A stretch of DNA of 64,000 nucleotides from Psoroptes ovis (taxonomy: Eukaryota > Arthropoda > Arachnida > Sarcoptiformes > Psoroptidae): positions 870,501 to 934,500 of the forward strand of contig PQWQ01000010.1 of NCBI GenBank assembly GCA_002943765.1, read 5' to 3'. Numbering within the stretch: position 1 is the stretch's first letter; the number at the start of each line of letters is the position of its first letter. A model generated the notes under the pieces. It was not told the origin of the DNA. It saw only the letters and a list, made by a program, of their open reading frames with translations, and made no database searches. Below, piece after piece: positions 48,536-61,300 of the stretch. The position numbers were made by a program, and so were the translations under genes.

Positions 48536-49071
48536 ATGAAAAGATCATCAATAAATCATTTAATACTGATAGCAATTATGTTGATGACAATCATTTGTTT
48601 TATGATGGCATACAATGTTGAAGCATCACCATGGAAAGCACATAAAAAATTTGCTAAACACCTGTATAAATTTGTTCGAAAAGAGAAAAAATTTTTCAAG
48701 AAAAAAGGTATTGAATTAGCTGCATTAGCTGCGATTGGTTCAGTTTATAAGAAAAAAATTCCGGTACCATTTCCATTTCCAATACCGTATGTATTTATTA
48801 ATCGATGATTTGTGATTGACAATCTTATAATTCATCATTCATTATTCAATTAATTAAAAGTGTAATCAAACAACCAATCATTCATGAACCAATATTTTAT
48901 GGTGGAAAATTTGCTGAAAAAGGTTTGGCCAAAGGTGCTGCATTAGATTTATTAGCACACGCAAAAACTGGTGGCCTTATTGGTCATGGTGGTTTTGGTC
49001 ATGCTGGTGCCGGTGCTCTTGGACATGTTGGTCTTGGTGCATTACATGGTGGTATCGGTGGCTTCATTTAA
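48536..49071 (+). CDS. Secreted PVPFPIP-motif, Gly-rich peptide (paralogue B)
   Basis: Join 48536..48786 and 48861..49071, 153 residues. The ATG at 48536 is chosen because it starts the signal peptide MKRSSINHLILIAIMLMTII. The same frame is open from 48389, but that extension looks like leader sequence. The mature part is strongly basic (HKKFAKHLYKFVRKEKKFFK), then AALAAIG and KKKIPVPFPFPIP at the splice. Exon 2 begins VIKQPIIHEPIFYGGKF and ends in a Gly/His/Ala tail (GHGGFGHAGAGALGHVGLG...). The basic amphipathic stretch plus Gly-rich tail would suit an antimicrobial or cuticle-associated peptide. That is inference. It diverges from paralogue A across 2.1 kb. Confidence 0.72.
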
Positions 49072-49927
49072 TGGATTTGGCTTGAATTTAAATTTGAAAA
49101 AATTCATACACTCATTGGCATTGATCACTTTGAAAAAAAAACATTTCATTATAAATTTTGAGAATTTTATCTTATTTATTTTATCACTTATTTAACCATT
49201 ATCATTATTATTAATTATTCATTATAAATCATGCTTGATGTATGATTTAATAATTTTTTTTCTTATAATTAATTATCAATTATTATCATTTAAATAATCA
49301 TAAACATTCAATTCATCGTCATTTATTTCTTTCACAAAGTAAAATTACAACCTGTAAGTTCAATTCAATTCAGTAGCAAATGAACAAGAATAATCATCGA
49401 AAAAAAAGAAATTAATTTTTCCCCACAGGTACAAGGTGTTTAAATGAGAATTTTGAATCCTCATAGACACATATAGAAACATGTAAACATATTCTCATTC
49501 ATATCATCAAGGTTAAATAATTTATCAGTGAAAATTTCAAATTCAAACAATTGACCTTTTTTCAATTAATTTAATTTAAAAATTATGAGAATCAATTTTT
49601 TGAAACATTTCATTGAAATTTGAAAAAAAGATGGCGATGTATAGCCTTGGATTTTATCAATTTTTTCAAAAATTTCCAAAGACTTTAGCCTTAGATTCAG
49701 TGATTCCCAGAGTGGGCCATATTGATCCATCGGTACCTTATTGGAAAATTGAAAATTCTTAAGCGGGTGAGCGATGGCCCCGAAAAGTTCATGAATCACT
49801 GATTTAAATTGTAATCATTATAAATTATTTTAAAATAAAATCATTTATTTTTTTAATCAATAATTATTCATATTTTTCAAAAAGAAATTCATAGATTTTC
49901 CGATAGAGATTTATGGATGTCCAGAAT
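49072..49927. other. Intergenic DNA between convergent genes, possible hAT remnant
   Basis: About 860 bp between paralogue B and TPP2. Contains a 104 bp segment with CAGTGATTC inverted ends (49698-49801). The minus frame 49566-49799 overlaps it and looks spurious. Confidence 0.55.
49698..49801. mobile_element. Possible short hAT-type MITE remnant
   Basis: Starts CAGTGATTCCCAGAGTGGGC and ends GAATCACTG, so the outer 9 bp are exact inverted repeats. CAGTGATTC-like ends are common in hAT elements. The flanking 8 bp (CTTAGATT / ATTTAAAT) are not an identical duplication, so this is a degraded element at best. Confidence 0.4.
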
Positions 49928-52900
49928 TTAAAATTTTCGATATGAATTTGGAAATTTTACATGTATTTGTCGCTCCAAATGTTCAGCCAAATGATTCCAT
50001 CCTAAATGTTTAAATGATTTAATGATACGATTTTCAATGTCCATTTTATTTGTCCAAAATAGATTATCATCACTGTTACAGCTTTGATTGTTATTATTAT
50101 TATTATTATTTGAATTATCATCAGCAATATTTTGTTTCAACATCATTTTAATAAATCTTGCATGACAATTGTTCAATAACAAATGTTTTTCAGCAAATGT
50201 CATCGTTTTTGTATCGGTATAAATATTATCCACCAGTAATGATAATTTTCCATAAACATCATCAACACTATCGAAAAGATCTTTGGATATTTCTTCATTC
50301 GTATTCAATGATCGACGATGTTCGATAAGATGACAAAGCTGTATGCCTTTGATTGTCAATGCTTCCATTACCATTGATTTATTTTTTTCCGTACTGAAAT
50401 AAATCGAAAATTGATTAGAAATAAATTATTTTCAAAACAAATTTTTGAATAAAATCAAAACATACGTCTTTGCTTGTGATTGTGACATCAATATTCGTTT
50501 GGTATCCAATTTAAATGTAGTGTATTGTTGAAAGAATTCATCAATCATTGGTTGCAATATTTTATCAGCCAATTCAATTTGATATTTCAATTCTTTTTCT
50601 TTTGAATTTTGATCACCATTGAATAATCGACATTCACCACCGGCCGTTGACATTTCTTGATAACGTAATTGTAATTTTGTTAATAAAAATTTTGGATCAT
50701 TTGCAATCAGCGGGTCTTGTTCAAGATTTTCCAAATATTTTCCTTGCAAATGTTTATCCATTTTCAATACAAGATTGATACGCATTTCATTCAAATCTTT
50801 ATCAATATCGATAGCTGATTTTGAATCGACATTCGTATCATTATTGGTTGCTGATGATGATGGTGATGCTGCAGATGCAACTGTTATCGTTGTCGAAGAG
50901 GTAGATTTTGTTTTACTTGTTGATCCAGACGACGATGATGATGATGAACCATCACAATCAATCATTAGATGAACAGAAAAATTTTTCGTTTTCTGTTGAT
51001 CATTGGAATTGAAATAAATATTACCTTTGAATATTCCAGGCAATTTCACCGGCAATTGCTTTGTGCCGATTAAACATGATCCATTTGAAACGTTCGATAT
51101 GAATAAAGGTGTTGTGATATTCGGTGGAAGTATGATATTCTTAGCTTTTTTACTATCATTACCAACAATAGCATTATAATGTGTAGAATAGATTGGCAAT
51201 GTGATTGCATCTTTTAATTGATGTATCAATTGAATTGGCAATTCTTCAATCGATTCCAATTGTTTGATTGATTCATGTCTGATTTGCAGTAATATTTTAT
51301 ATTCACCTTTATCCAATTTAACATTGTACTGTCGATCGATTGATGATAAAAAAAAAGAAAATCAGATTAAATATTTGAGGAAAAAAACAAGAAAAAGCTC
51401 TAACCTTTGATGGATAAGCATCACCAGATGCTAAATGTTGTTTATTCGAATCGAACAACATCCATAATTGTGATTCATATGGTGATTCATAAAGACAATC
51501 GGATAATAACGGGAATGATACACGAAATTCACTGCTTTTCAACTATTTTGAATGAAGATATTCAGTGAGATCATGAATCTTTTTTGAAAAGAAAAACATA
51601 CCAATTTAATTGTATAAGTAAAAACAATTTCATAAATAATTTTTCCTTCAGGCCAAATGTCACGACAACCTAATGGTTGAATTTTAGCATTCACAGGTTT
51701 GATTGAATGGATGAATTTCTTAAACTTGATTGTTGGATTAATTTTCATCGGTTGTTGACCATTATTTCGTACATCAATACGTGTAATACAATCACTAGCT
51801 ATAATGCCAGTCAATTTATTATTGACAATTGTTATTCGATTAAATTCAATTTCAACACTAGTTTCAGTATCAATCGAACATGACCACCATTTACCGAAAC
51901 AAATTTCCATTGTTTGTGATCCAATCACATCTAGATTAAAATCAATCGATGATTTTGGTGATATTTGAATATGTTTGAAATAATCATGATCACTATATCG
52001 CTTTTGTATTGGTAATTGATGTGTGTGCAGCACATATTTTCCAATCTCTGTCGAATGATTATTACGAATTTTTATGTGTGCTGATGTCGAATCAGATGGT
52101 ACATGCAAAAATAAACGCTTAAAATGGCCAGCTTTGAATGTTTCAGTGAAGTTGTATTGATCATTATCTCTACATATGAATGAATGATTGTTAATCTGGA
52201 AATTTCGTATATTATACAACAACTTACATTATTAATGGCTTAATAACTGTCACAAGAATTTTGAATGATGGTCCCTTTTCACAGCAATTTACATCATATG
52301 CTTCAATCCATGTTTGATTGAATGAACCATCAATCAATGAACTTGCATCGATACGTACGGGAAATGATCTTGATCCATATGTTAAATTTAAATATTTTGG
52401 ACATTTTACCCATGATTCTGAACATATTAAATTGAAATTCATTTCAAAATTAATTTTATCGTCTTGACTTTTATCTTTGAACAATTCTGGAGTTACAGTG
52501 ACATTATGTGTTGATGGCTTTTTGATTTGCTCCAATTCACGTAAATAGATGCCAGATTCATTGACAGCATTGGTAATACCGCCAACACTTGAACATGAAA
52601 TGCGAAAATGTATATCACGTTCGGCAAGTTGTTGATCGAATGTCACCAAATGGTCGAATGCTTTTTCCACTTGTACCATACCGTTTCCATGAGAAACTGG
52701 CTCATAATTGGGCACTTTCAATGCAGTGTTTTCTAAACTCATCCGTATTGAGTATGGTGTGTAAGGGATTGACTTTTGTTTTGCTGCCGATAGTAATAAT
52801 GCAACACAACCGCAAACATTTGGTGATGCCATCGATGTTCCATTCATTAAAACACCACTTTTCAATGACCAATTTGGGACTGATGTTATGGCACCGCCTG

Positions 52901-54339
52901 GACCACAAACTGATACGCCTAATGTGCCATTAGCTGCTGGACCACGTGATGTCCATGAGTATGATGTACCCGGTAATTTTTCCAGCATCGAGTATTCTGC
53001 TGTCATCATATCAGGAGTTACATAAGCACCAACACTTATTATTTTATCTGATTGCAATGAAGACAATGCACTAATAGTAGACAAAGCAGGACCAGCATTA
53101 CCAGCAGCAACAACATATAAAAGGCCATGTTTATTGATCATTTCATGTATCATCTCGAATACACGACCATCACCCCAATGTCCAGGCTCACCGTAGCTCA
53201 TATTGATGACATCGCATCCTGATTCAATGGCTTTGATGAATGCTCGAATAAGTGCTGAACCAGTTTCCATTGTGCCTAGACGACTATCACCGATAACAAT
53301 TGAAACGATTTGTGCACCAGGTGCCACACCATTACGATCAGGATCATCTGGAAAATTTGCTGCAGCAATCGCTGCAACATGTGTACCATGACTTGAACAC
53401 TGACCGACAATTTCCAAAAGATTTCCATCATCGTAAATATTCACACCATAATTAAATTTATCACGATCAGATATTGTACCATAACGTAAACATTCACGAT
53501 AATTACCAAGTAATGTACATTTTTCCAAATCGCCTTCTCCAGTCGTATCGATACAAGCTCTGTGGTATGATTTGATGATGTAAATTAATTAAATCATAAT
53601 AATCTAACATAATACTCACTTCCAATGTTCACCATCATGAAATACAACACAATCAAATGTAGGACCAAGATCAGAAATTTTCATTTGAGCATCTTTCAGC
53701 AAATCGACTTGTGTTTTCAATTCTTCACGTTCCATCATTACTTTGAGACGTTCTTTTTGATCTTCAATGATTTCATCATCTGGATGTTTGCGGCGAAACG
53801 CTTCTAGGCGTTGTACAGCATCAGCTAGCAATGGCTTATGTTTCGGTAGAAAATCTTTTTCGAAATAATCTTTTTTGACACGTGCACGTAATGAATTAGG
53901 GAATAATTCATAAATATTTTTAACGCCAACATGATATTGACCAGTAGGATTTTTCCAATCTCTCGGTATCTTTTTTTTATCGGAAAATTAAAATGAAAAT
54001 TACTGAATCATTTCATCAAACAAATAATCTAATGCATACCTTCAGTTTACGACCAGTTAAACCCATTATATATTCACCATTATCGATCGGTTCAACAATT
54101 GTTGATGTATCAACATCGCCGGCACCAGTTGCATCCATCATATCGATAATTTTTGTCTTGCCATCGCTTGTAATCGATAAACCAGGTGCACCTGGATCAA
54201 CACCAGAATCAAATATAGCAATGCGTATTGAACGGCCATCATATGTTGGATATTTAGCTAAAAATGATGATGCTTGTGTTTCACGTTTCGGTAACAATGC
54301 ATGAAATGGAAATTCATCAAAATCTTGACAATAACTCAT
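49928..54339 (-). CDS. TPP2: Tripeptidyl peptidase II
   Basis: Seven exons: 54339..54040, 53969..53620, 53559..52228, 52169..51602, 51542..51405, 51328..50466, 50393..49928; 1338 residues with all phases consistent. TPP2 is a giant cytosolic subtilisin-type exopeptidase that trims tripeptides downstream of the proteasome. The catalytic Asp is in RIAIFDSGVDPGAPGL (exon 1). The TPP2-specific insert between Asp and His occupies exon 2. The His is in SSHGTHVAAIAA, the oxyanion Asn in VVAAGNAGPALST and the Ser in MNGTSMASPNVCG. The long C-terminal beta-sandwich and helical regions follow (e.g. LLHVPSD-type repeats, SQLWMLFD). An extra Ser/Thr/Ala-rich loop near 50,840-50,960 is low complexity. The Ser-protease triad is intact, so the enzyme should be active. 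Confidence 0.95.
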
Positions 54340-55084
54340 GGTTGATTCGTGGTAATTATTAAATAATTATCGCCGAAAAATATTAATCAATATATATTGC
54401 AATTATTTATGATAATTTTAAAATGAGAATTTTTGAAAAAAAATTTCGATTGTATTTATATGAATCGTTTATTTTATTAATTAGAGTTTTGCTGCTTGTA
54501 TTTGAGTATTTTCTTTGTTTTTTTTCGGAAAAATCGTAATAAAATTTAATAATTTTATGATGCGAAAATAAATTTTGGTAAAATTGAATTGACAACACCC
54601 AATAAACAAATCATCAATTTTTTGAATTTCAATTTACTGAAAAAATATGACAACAACAACATTGAAAACACATGTGTTTTATTTATTTTTTTGGTTTATT
54701 TTTTGCAAACTCATTTACCATAATGATGATGGTGGCAATGTTTGCCGGTGACGTATCAGTGGCTTGTTGTCGATTGCCAATTAACGCTGGTATCTTAGTG
54801 TTCTCTGCCACATGATTTTACGACCATTGGCTCTCGCATGGCGAGTATTTTGAATGGTTTGCCGCAATCTTTGACTGTTTTAATTACTTGTGTAATATTC
54901 AAATTTTGCTTCGCAAATCCTCCAAGTGATTAACTCTTTTTTTCAATTAAAATTTTATTATCTTTATTTTCAAGGTGTATAATTTTCAAATTTTTATTTA
55001 TTTTACAACAAAATTTATTGAATTGAACGGAGTGAATTGAAGAAATTTAAATCAAATTTAATTGATATTGGATTCAATTATTAT
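54340..55084. other. Intergenic DNA with GC-richer patch, TPP2 / erlin
   Basis: About 745 bp. Positions 54735-54880 are clearly GC-richer and less repetitive than surroundings, and contain a perfect CTCGC-ATG-GCGAG hairpin (54833-54845) and two GTTTGCCG words. It could be the TPP2 promoter or a small RNA gene; no known RNA family was recognised. Confidence 0.45.
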
Positions 55085-56122
55085 TTAATTGTTAATTGGT
55101 TTTTTTGACGTTGACGCTGTTTTATTTGCCATCGACATCATTAAATTATCATCGATTGATTGTTTTGAATGATGTGATGATGGTGAATTGTCGTTTGCTG
55201 TTGTCATAAACATTTGCGGTATATTTGTTCCGAAAAATAATTTTGCATTCATCGCTATCGATTCATAACGTTTCAATTCTAAATATTCAGGTGTTAATAA
55301 TAACGAATTAGCTTCGGCTAATTTTGCTTTCGTATAGTATTCAGCTTCGGCATCCATTTTTCTACGATTAAATTGTATTTCATCTTCAATTATCGATATT
55401 TTTTTCATCGATTCTTTTTCATTAATTTTTTGTTGATTTATAATTTGAGCAACTTGACTATTCTTCTCTGCTTCGATGATCGCTTTTTTACGTTCAGTTT
55501 CAGCATCTTTTTCAATTACTTTTTGTCGATGTATTGAGATCATTAATTTTGTTTTTTCGGTTTCCATTATTTCATAATTTTTACGTATTGCTTCTGGTAT
55601 TTTTGGTTTTGTTACACGTACTGCTTGCACCTTTAAACCTGGTGCAAATTCATTCAAATCTTTTTGTATGGCCGTTCTTAGATTTTCATCAATTTGATCA
55701 AATAGATCAATATAAACTTCTTGTAATGAATGGCTGGAACAAAATTGATTCAATTCATGATGTATTTTATTGAAGATTAATGCTTTATCATAATCAGCAG
55801 TATAATTGTGGACGATATCATAAACAGCTGATGGCTGTAATATATTAACAACTTCGATACGATCAAAATAAATCATAACACCACCGGATGTACCACATGG
55901 TACATTTTTAACTTCATCTGTTTGCAATGTGACCTGAATGGAACGATATGTCGTAATGAATGGTATCATTAAATGAAAACCAGGTGATGATATTTCTTTT
56001 AATAATGCACCGCCACGATAATAAACACCAGCATGTCCTTCTTCGATTTTATGTACAGAATTATATAAAAGCGTAGAGATGATCAAAATTGTGATGGCAA
56101 AAATTGCAGCATAATTGGCCAT
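55085..56122 (-). CDS. ERLIN: Erlin (SPFH/prohibitin-domain ER lipid-raft protein)
   Basis: Single-exon 345-residue protein, the usual length for erlins. ERLIN1/2 form a large ER complex that binds activated IP3 receptors and recruits RNF170 for their degradation, and restrains SREBP signalling. The N-terminal ER anchor is AAIFAITILIISTLLYNSVH. The SPFH domain follows with VHKIEEGHAGVYYRGGALLK, SSPGFHLMIPFITTYRSIQV, TDEVKNVPCGTSGGVMIYFD and FDQIDENLRTAIQKDLNEFA. The helical assembly region EAIRKNYEIMETEKTKLMIS...AETERKKAIIEAEKNSQVAQ and the KIYFG-like FFGTNIPQMF close the family pattern. The Ser/Asn tail is variable. It is transcribed towards TPP2 on the same strand. Confidence 0.93.
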   Translation of the reverse strand: MANYAAIFAITILIISTLLYNSVHKIEEGHAGVYYRGGALLKEISSPGFHLMIPFITTYRSIQVTLQTDEVKNVPCGTSGGVMIYFDRIEVVNILQPSAVYDIVHNYTADYDKALIFNKIHHELNQFCSSHSLQEVYIDLFDQIDENLRTAIQKDLNEFAPGLKVQAVRVTKPKIPEAIRKNYEIMETEKTKLMISIHRQKVIEKDAETERKKAIIEAEKNSQVAQIINQQKINEKESMKKISIIEDEIQFNRRKMDAEAEYYTKAKLAEANSLLLTPEYLELKRYESIAMNAKLFFGTNIPQMFMTTANDNSPSSHHSKQSIDDNLMMSMANKTASTSKKPINN

Positions 56123-57906
56123 TTTTTCCCACTGGTAGAAGATTATAAGAATCTAATTCAAATATAAACAAAAACAAAAATGAGAAATGAGGAAGGATTG
56201 GACAAGCAAATCAACATACCTATTGGACAGAATAATCAACAAAGATTGAACGTTTCGATTCAAATCAAATTGAAATCTTGATAAGTTTTTAAGATCAAGA
56301 AAAAAAATCAACAAACAAATCAAATGCATCAAATATCTGCGGCTTTTGGCAAAAAGTAAAAAAAAATCAAAATAAAAATCAAAAATCACATGTTTTCTGG
56401 TTTGAAATCGAAACTTTAGATGGCGAAACCAGATGAACATGATTTTTTTTAATTCAAAATTTTTGTCAAAGATTTTAGAATTTCATTTCCTAATAATTTG
56501 ATGAAAAAAAAACAAAGATGAAACCAATTCATTTGAAATTGATTAATTTGTCAATTTTTTTTTTCATTATCAATCGAACGAAATCTTTTAATATTCTTGG
56601 AATTAAAAAAAAAATTTATTAAATCACAAAACATTTGATTTAAAATTTAAATAATTTGAAATAATTCATAAGGAAATTGTCGTCAAAGGATTGACGACAG
56701 TAAAAAATCAACGGTGTTGTGCGTAACACATGTTTAAATCAATAAATGTGTTTATTATTATATTAATCATTTGAAAAAACGTTTGAATTGGATACAAATT
56801 TTTGAAAATTTTTCTAAAATTGAAATTACGAATATAATTAATACAACAAACGACAACAACAACAACAGCAGCACAGACAACAAAAATTTATGTGTGTAAA
56901 TATTGATGAAATATGAATTGAATAATAAACAAACAAACAGAAAGAGAATAAATTTATTTCTGATTTAATTTGATTGCATTTCTTTCATTTTCTTATTCAA
57001 ACAATTCAACGAAATTTGATTGAATATATAAATGGTGGATATATTTTCCCATTTTCAATTTTTTTTTCTACGAAAGAGAAATTTTCTTTTTTTTTATTCC
57101 AAACTTTCAAAAATATACATGATTTTCATTGAACATCTTGTCTCATCAACAGCGAAAAAAAACATCTTAAATTAGTGAAAATAAAAAAAAAGATTTGATT
57201 AAATGAAACAAATTTGAAAAAAATGATGATTTTGAAACATCAATATCAATGATTTTTGATTTTGTGATTGAACGATCGAAAGTGAATTTGAATCGAAATT
57301 GAATTGATCGCCAAGTTATATTTGAAGAATTTATTCAATTTTAATGTGGAATTTCCTAAAATAATTCCTGAAAAATTGAACTTCCTATTTTCATCATCAT
57401 CTTCATCATCAAATTTGAATTAATTAATTGTGATTAATTGTCAAATCATCAATTAATTGTCAATTTTGAAAATGATCATTGATTGATTCATTTGATCTAT
57501 CGTTTTTTCTCGAATGTTTTTGCAAATGATTTGAAAAAATGTTTTTCAATTGAAAATTTTTTCCACGGAAAATTTTGGGCGACCACCAGAAACATTTTAA
57601 TTATTATCAATTGATTTTCATCAACGATCTTGAATATCTTTGATCAATTTTTGTGAAAAAAATATTTAAATTCAAATTTTGATCAATTTTGATTTCATCA
57701 AACAAAGTGAAAAGAAATTTTGAAAAAAAACCGATTCAAATTGATTTATTCAACTAAATTTTCATCATTTGATCGAATGAAAATTTGTAAAAATTGATTC
57801 AATCATTGATATTTTATAATTTCATCAATCAATTTCAATTTTAAATTTTTTTGAAATTTTTCTTTGAAATTAATAATAATAATAATAATTTCAAAAAAAT
57901 ACAAAA
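56123..57906. other. Divergent intergenic region, erlin / elongase
   Basis: 1.8 kb containing the upstream regions of erlin (-) and the ELOVL6-type gene (+). AT-rich, with AAC repeats near 56851-56870 and long A/T runs. The minus frame 56153-56440 has no recognisable product. Confidence 0.55.
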
Positions 57907-58305
57907 ATGTTCAATTTTTCAAATGATCTACGTTATCATTATTTTCATATATATGTGCCGGGTAAACCGCATGTATTCGAATCGGATTTAACCAAATTTC
58001 CTGGCATACCGAATTCATTTTTTATTGAAGAATTTCTTCGACAAAATGCCGATTTTATTCATCGTAATCTATCAAGATGGTATTATTCATTTTATTTATC
58101 GATCATATATTTAATATCAATAGTATTATTACGTAATTATATGAAAAATCGTCAACCATATCAAATGAAATCGATATTAGTCGGTTGGAATGCTTGTTTA
58201 GCAATATTTTCAATTATCGGCACCATACGTTGTTTACCTGAATTCATACATGTATTATATCATCATGGTTTAACACATTCATATAGTCAATCTACATATT
58301 ATTTT
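57907..58305 (+). CDS. ELOVL6-type very-long-chain fatty acid elongase, exon 1 only
   Basis: Encodes the first 133 residues up to TYYF|GTAAGT. Elongases of the ELO family are multi-TM ER enzymes doing the condensation step of fatty-acid elongation. The visible part has the first TM (RWYYSFYLSIIYLISIVLLR), MKNRQPYQMKSILVGWNACL (the MxxRxPxxLxxxLxxWN pattern of the ELOVL6 class), FSIIGTIRCLPEFIHVLYHH and the start of the next loop. The HVYHH-type histidine box is not in the window, so the remaining exons must lie beyond 64000 with a first intron over 5.7 kb. The leader LRYHYFHIYVPGKPHVFESD is longer than vertebrate ELOVL6. Confidence 0.82.
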
Positions 58306-61300
58306 GTAAGTACCATAAGTTATTATTGATAATTACGATTATGATTGATAATAATTTGGATGATTTGATAATTTTAAAATTAACTTTTCTACGCAAATAA
58401 TGCTTGACGCTTTGATGAGCATTTGTATGATTTTTTCGAGATGAACAATTTGTCATCATTGATTGATTTATGATGTCAATAATTACAATAACAATTGTAA
58501 TGATGGGAAAAATCGAAAATTTTCCATCCATTTACAATCAATTTTCAATTAATTGAATTTTAATTGTAAATCAACAATTGTTAGCAAATAATAATTGTTG
58601 TTATTTTAATTTATCGAAAAATCTAAAATATTTAATTGAACAAATTATTCAAAATTTGATGTGAATCTAATCTATTTTAAAAACGAAATCGATTTAAGAG
58701 AAAATTTTTATCACAAATCAATTAATCATGATCAAATCAAAACATAATGATCGATTGTCATGATTATTAAGGTAATTATTCAAAATCATACACCACCAAC
58801 CAAAAAAAAAAAAAAAAAAAACAAAAAACAAAAAAACAAACAGCTGATGTAGCGGATGTAAATCAATCATTTTTTCCAATTTTCAATTAGTCTAGATCTG
58901 ATTTTTCGATTTATCATTTAATAATTTCAAATTTTTCAAAAAATTAAAATTGGAAATTTTTTGAAAAATTTAATTTCAGATAAAACTGACAAAAATTTCC
59001 ATAATTATTATCAATATGTGTGTGTGTATGTGTGTGTCTAGAAGAAAAATTTCATTAACGGAAATATTTTGAAATCAATGAATATTTAGAATTGTTATGT
59101 GTTCAGATGATTTACGTCAAAATTTTTAAAAAATTTGGCCAAAAAAAAATTTTGAAAATTTTAAAATTTCCTGGCCCTTTTCATTCATTGAATGATAATG
59201 ATAAATTCAATTTTAAATTATTTAATTCATTTTTTCGATTAATAGGAAGGCTTGAGAATATTTTTAAAAAAAATTGACAAATTCATTGATAAGAAAATTG
59301 AGGAAAAATTATTAAATTCAATTTAATCGGTCAATCGTTTTATTTCAATCTTTTACAGGCAATAATTTCGATTATTGGCTCATTGATTTTTTTTTAATTT
59401 TTTGGCTGTCAAATATCAATGACAATATTTGAAATATATTTTAAATCAATTTTCATCAATCAACTGATGATCAGAAAATTTTCAAAAATTTAAAATTTTA
59501 AAAATTTTAAATTTTAAAATTAAATATTTTTGATTCAAGATAAAATGAAAGGAAAAAAGAGAATTCTTGAAATAATTTTTCAAAATAGGAAATCCGTTTA
59601 AATTTTAAATTATTTTTTTCCAAAAATTTTTTATTTGATTAATCAATCAATCAATGAATCCTTTATTGACAGCTTTCATCGCTAACAAAAAAAAAAAAAA
59701 ATTGGTTACGCAAATCTTTGTGATATTTTTCAGGAACACATTGTTCACCAATAGGAATTTATGTTCAGATAAAAATTTTTTCAATTCCGAGTTGTGTAAT
59801 AGATTTGACCGGAAAATTTGATTTTTCCTGACCAAATTCATTGAATGGATGAGTATAATAATAAATATATGAATAGATTCGAACAATAGATTAACAATGA
59901 AACAATGATAATTATTAATTTTATTATTATTATTAATTTTATAATTATGGATAGTATTATCATTATTTGTAATTGTTTTGAATTATTTCAATTGTAATTT
60001 GAATATAAAAATAGCTTCAACATCTTCATACTATTCATTATAATATGAATATTTATTAAATAATTATGTACATCATAATGATGATGATGATCATCATCAT
60101 CAGATGGTTTTCAAGTAAATTAAATGAATAAAAAAATGAAATGAAATGGACAGAATGGAAGAAACATTATTTTTCCTTGTAATTTTTTCTTCTTGCCCAT
60201 CTTCAATGGTCAAATATTAAAAACTGGTCAAAAGAAAAGAGTAGAATTAAGTTTATTTATCAATTTATGTGAATCGAAATCTACCGAAAAATATTCAAAT
60301 TTTATCCAGAAATATATGAAATAAAATGAACAAAATGAATATGAGAAAAATAATTATCATTGAAATTAAAAAAATTTCATTTGTTACTCAATTTTCGCAT
60401 TGTTACGAATGAAAATTACATTTGAAATTCATACAAACATATATTCAAATGTTTGTTATTTATGATTGAGAAGAACGAACGAAAAATGGTAAAAATAAAT
60501 TTTCATTTTTATTTTTATGTTTATGAGAATTTTCGCTGACCATTTTAGAAGCATCATTTGTTCGTTCGAATGATAATGATGATAATGTTCAACGGATGGA
60601 TCATAATCGTAAACATCATCGTCATTGATATCGAACAGAAATAGCTTTTCATTGTTTTTTAAATTCATTGTTTTTCTCTGTTATTTCGATGATGAAATAT
60701 CTGGTAATCATCATCATAAAAATCATACAAAATAATCGGAATTAAAAGTGATTGTTTACCGAAATTGACCCAAAACAAAAAGCAAATGATCAAATGAACA
60801 GATGAACAAATTGAACAATTAATTTGTAAGAAAATGAGCATCACGAATCATTGTTATTATTATGATAATAAGGATATTATTGGTGGTGGTATTATTTTTT
60901 CCACGAAAGACAATATTGTCGATGATTATGATGATGATGATGATCATAATAGCATCGATGATGATGATGATGATCATAATTTTAACAATAATTTCCATAA
61001 TCATAGCAATCATCGAACAACGAAACAATACCAAAGAAGATTTTTCTTCAAGTAAATCGTCATATAATTATTATTGTTTCGATAATTTTGCTTTCGTAGT
61101 GTTCAGTTTGAATATATGCTTGATGCAATATGTCCATTGGATGCCTCTGCCGGTTTCATACGGACTGGGTCATTGTTCTTTGACCATTTTTCATTTTCAT
61201 TTTCATTTTTTTTTTCTTGAAAATTTTCTATCACCATTCGGCGTCCATTTGATTCAAACAATTCATTTTTACTTATTTATTTATTTATTCAAATTGTTTA

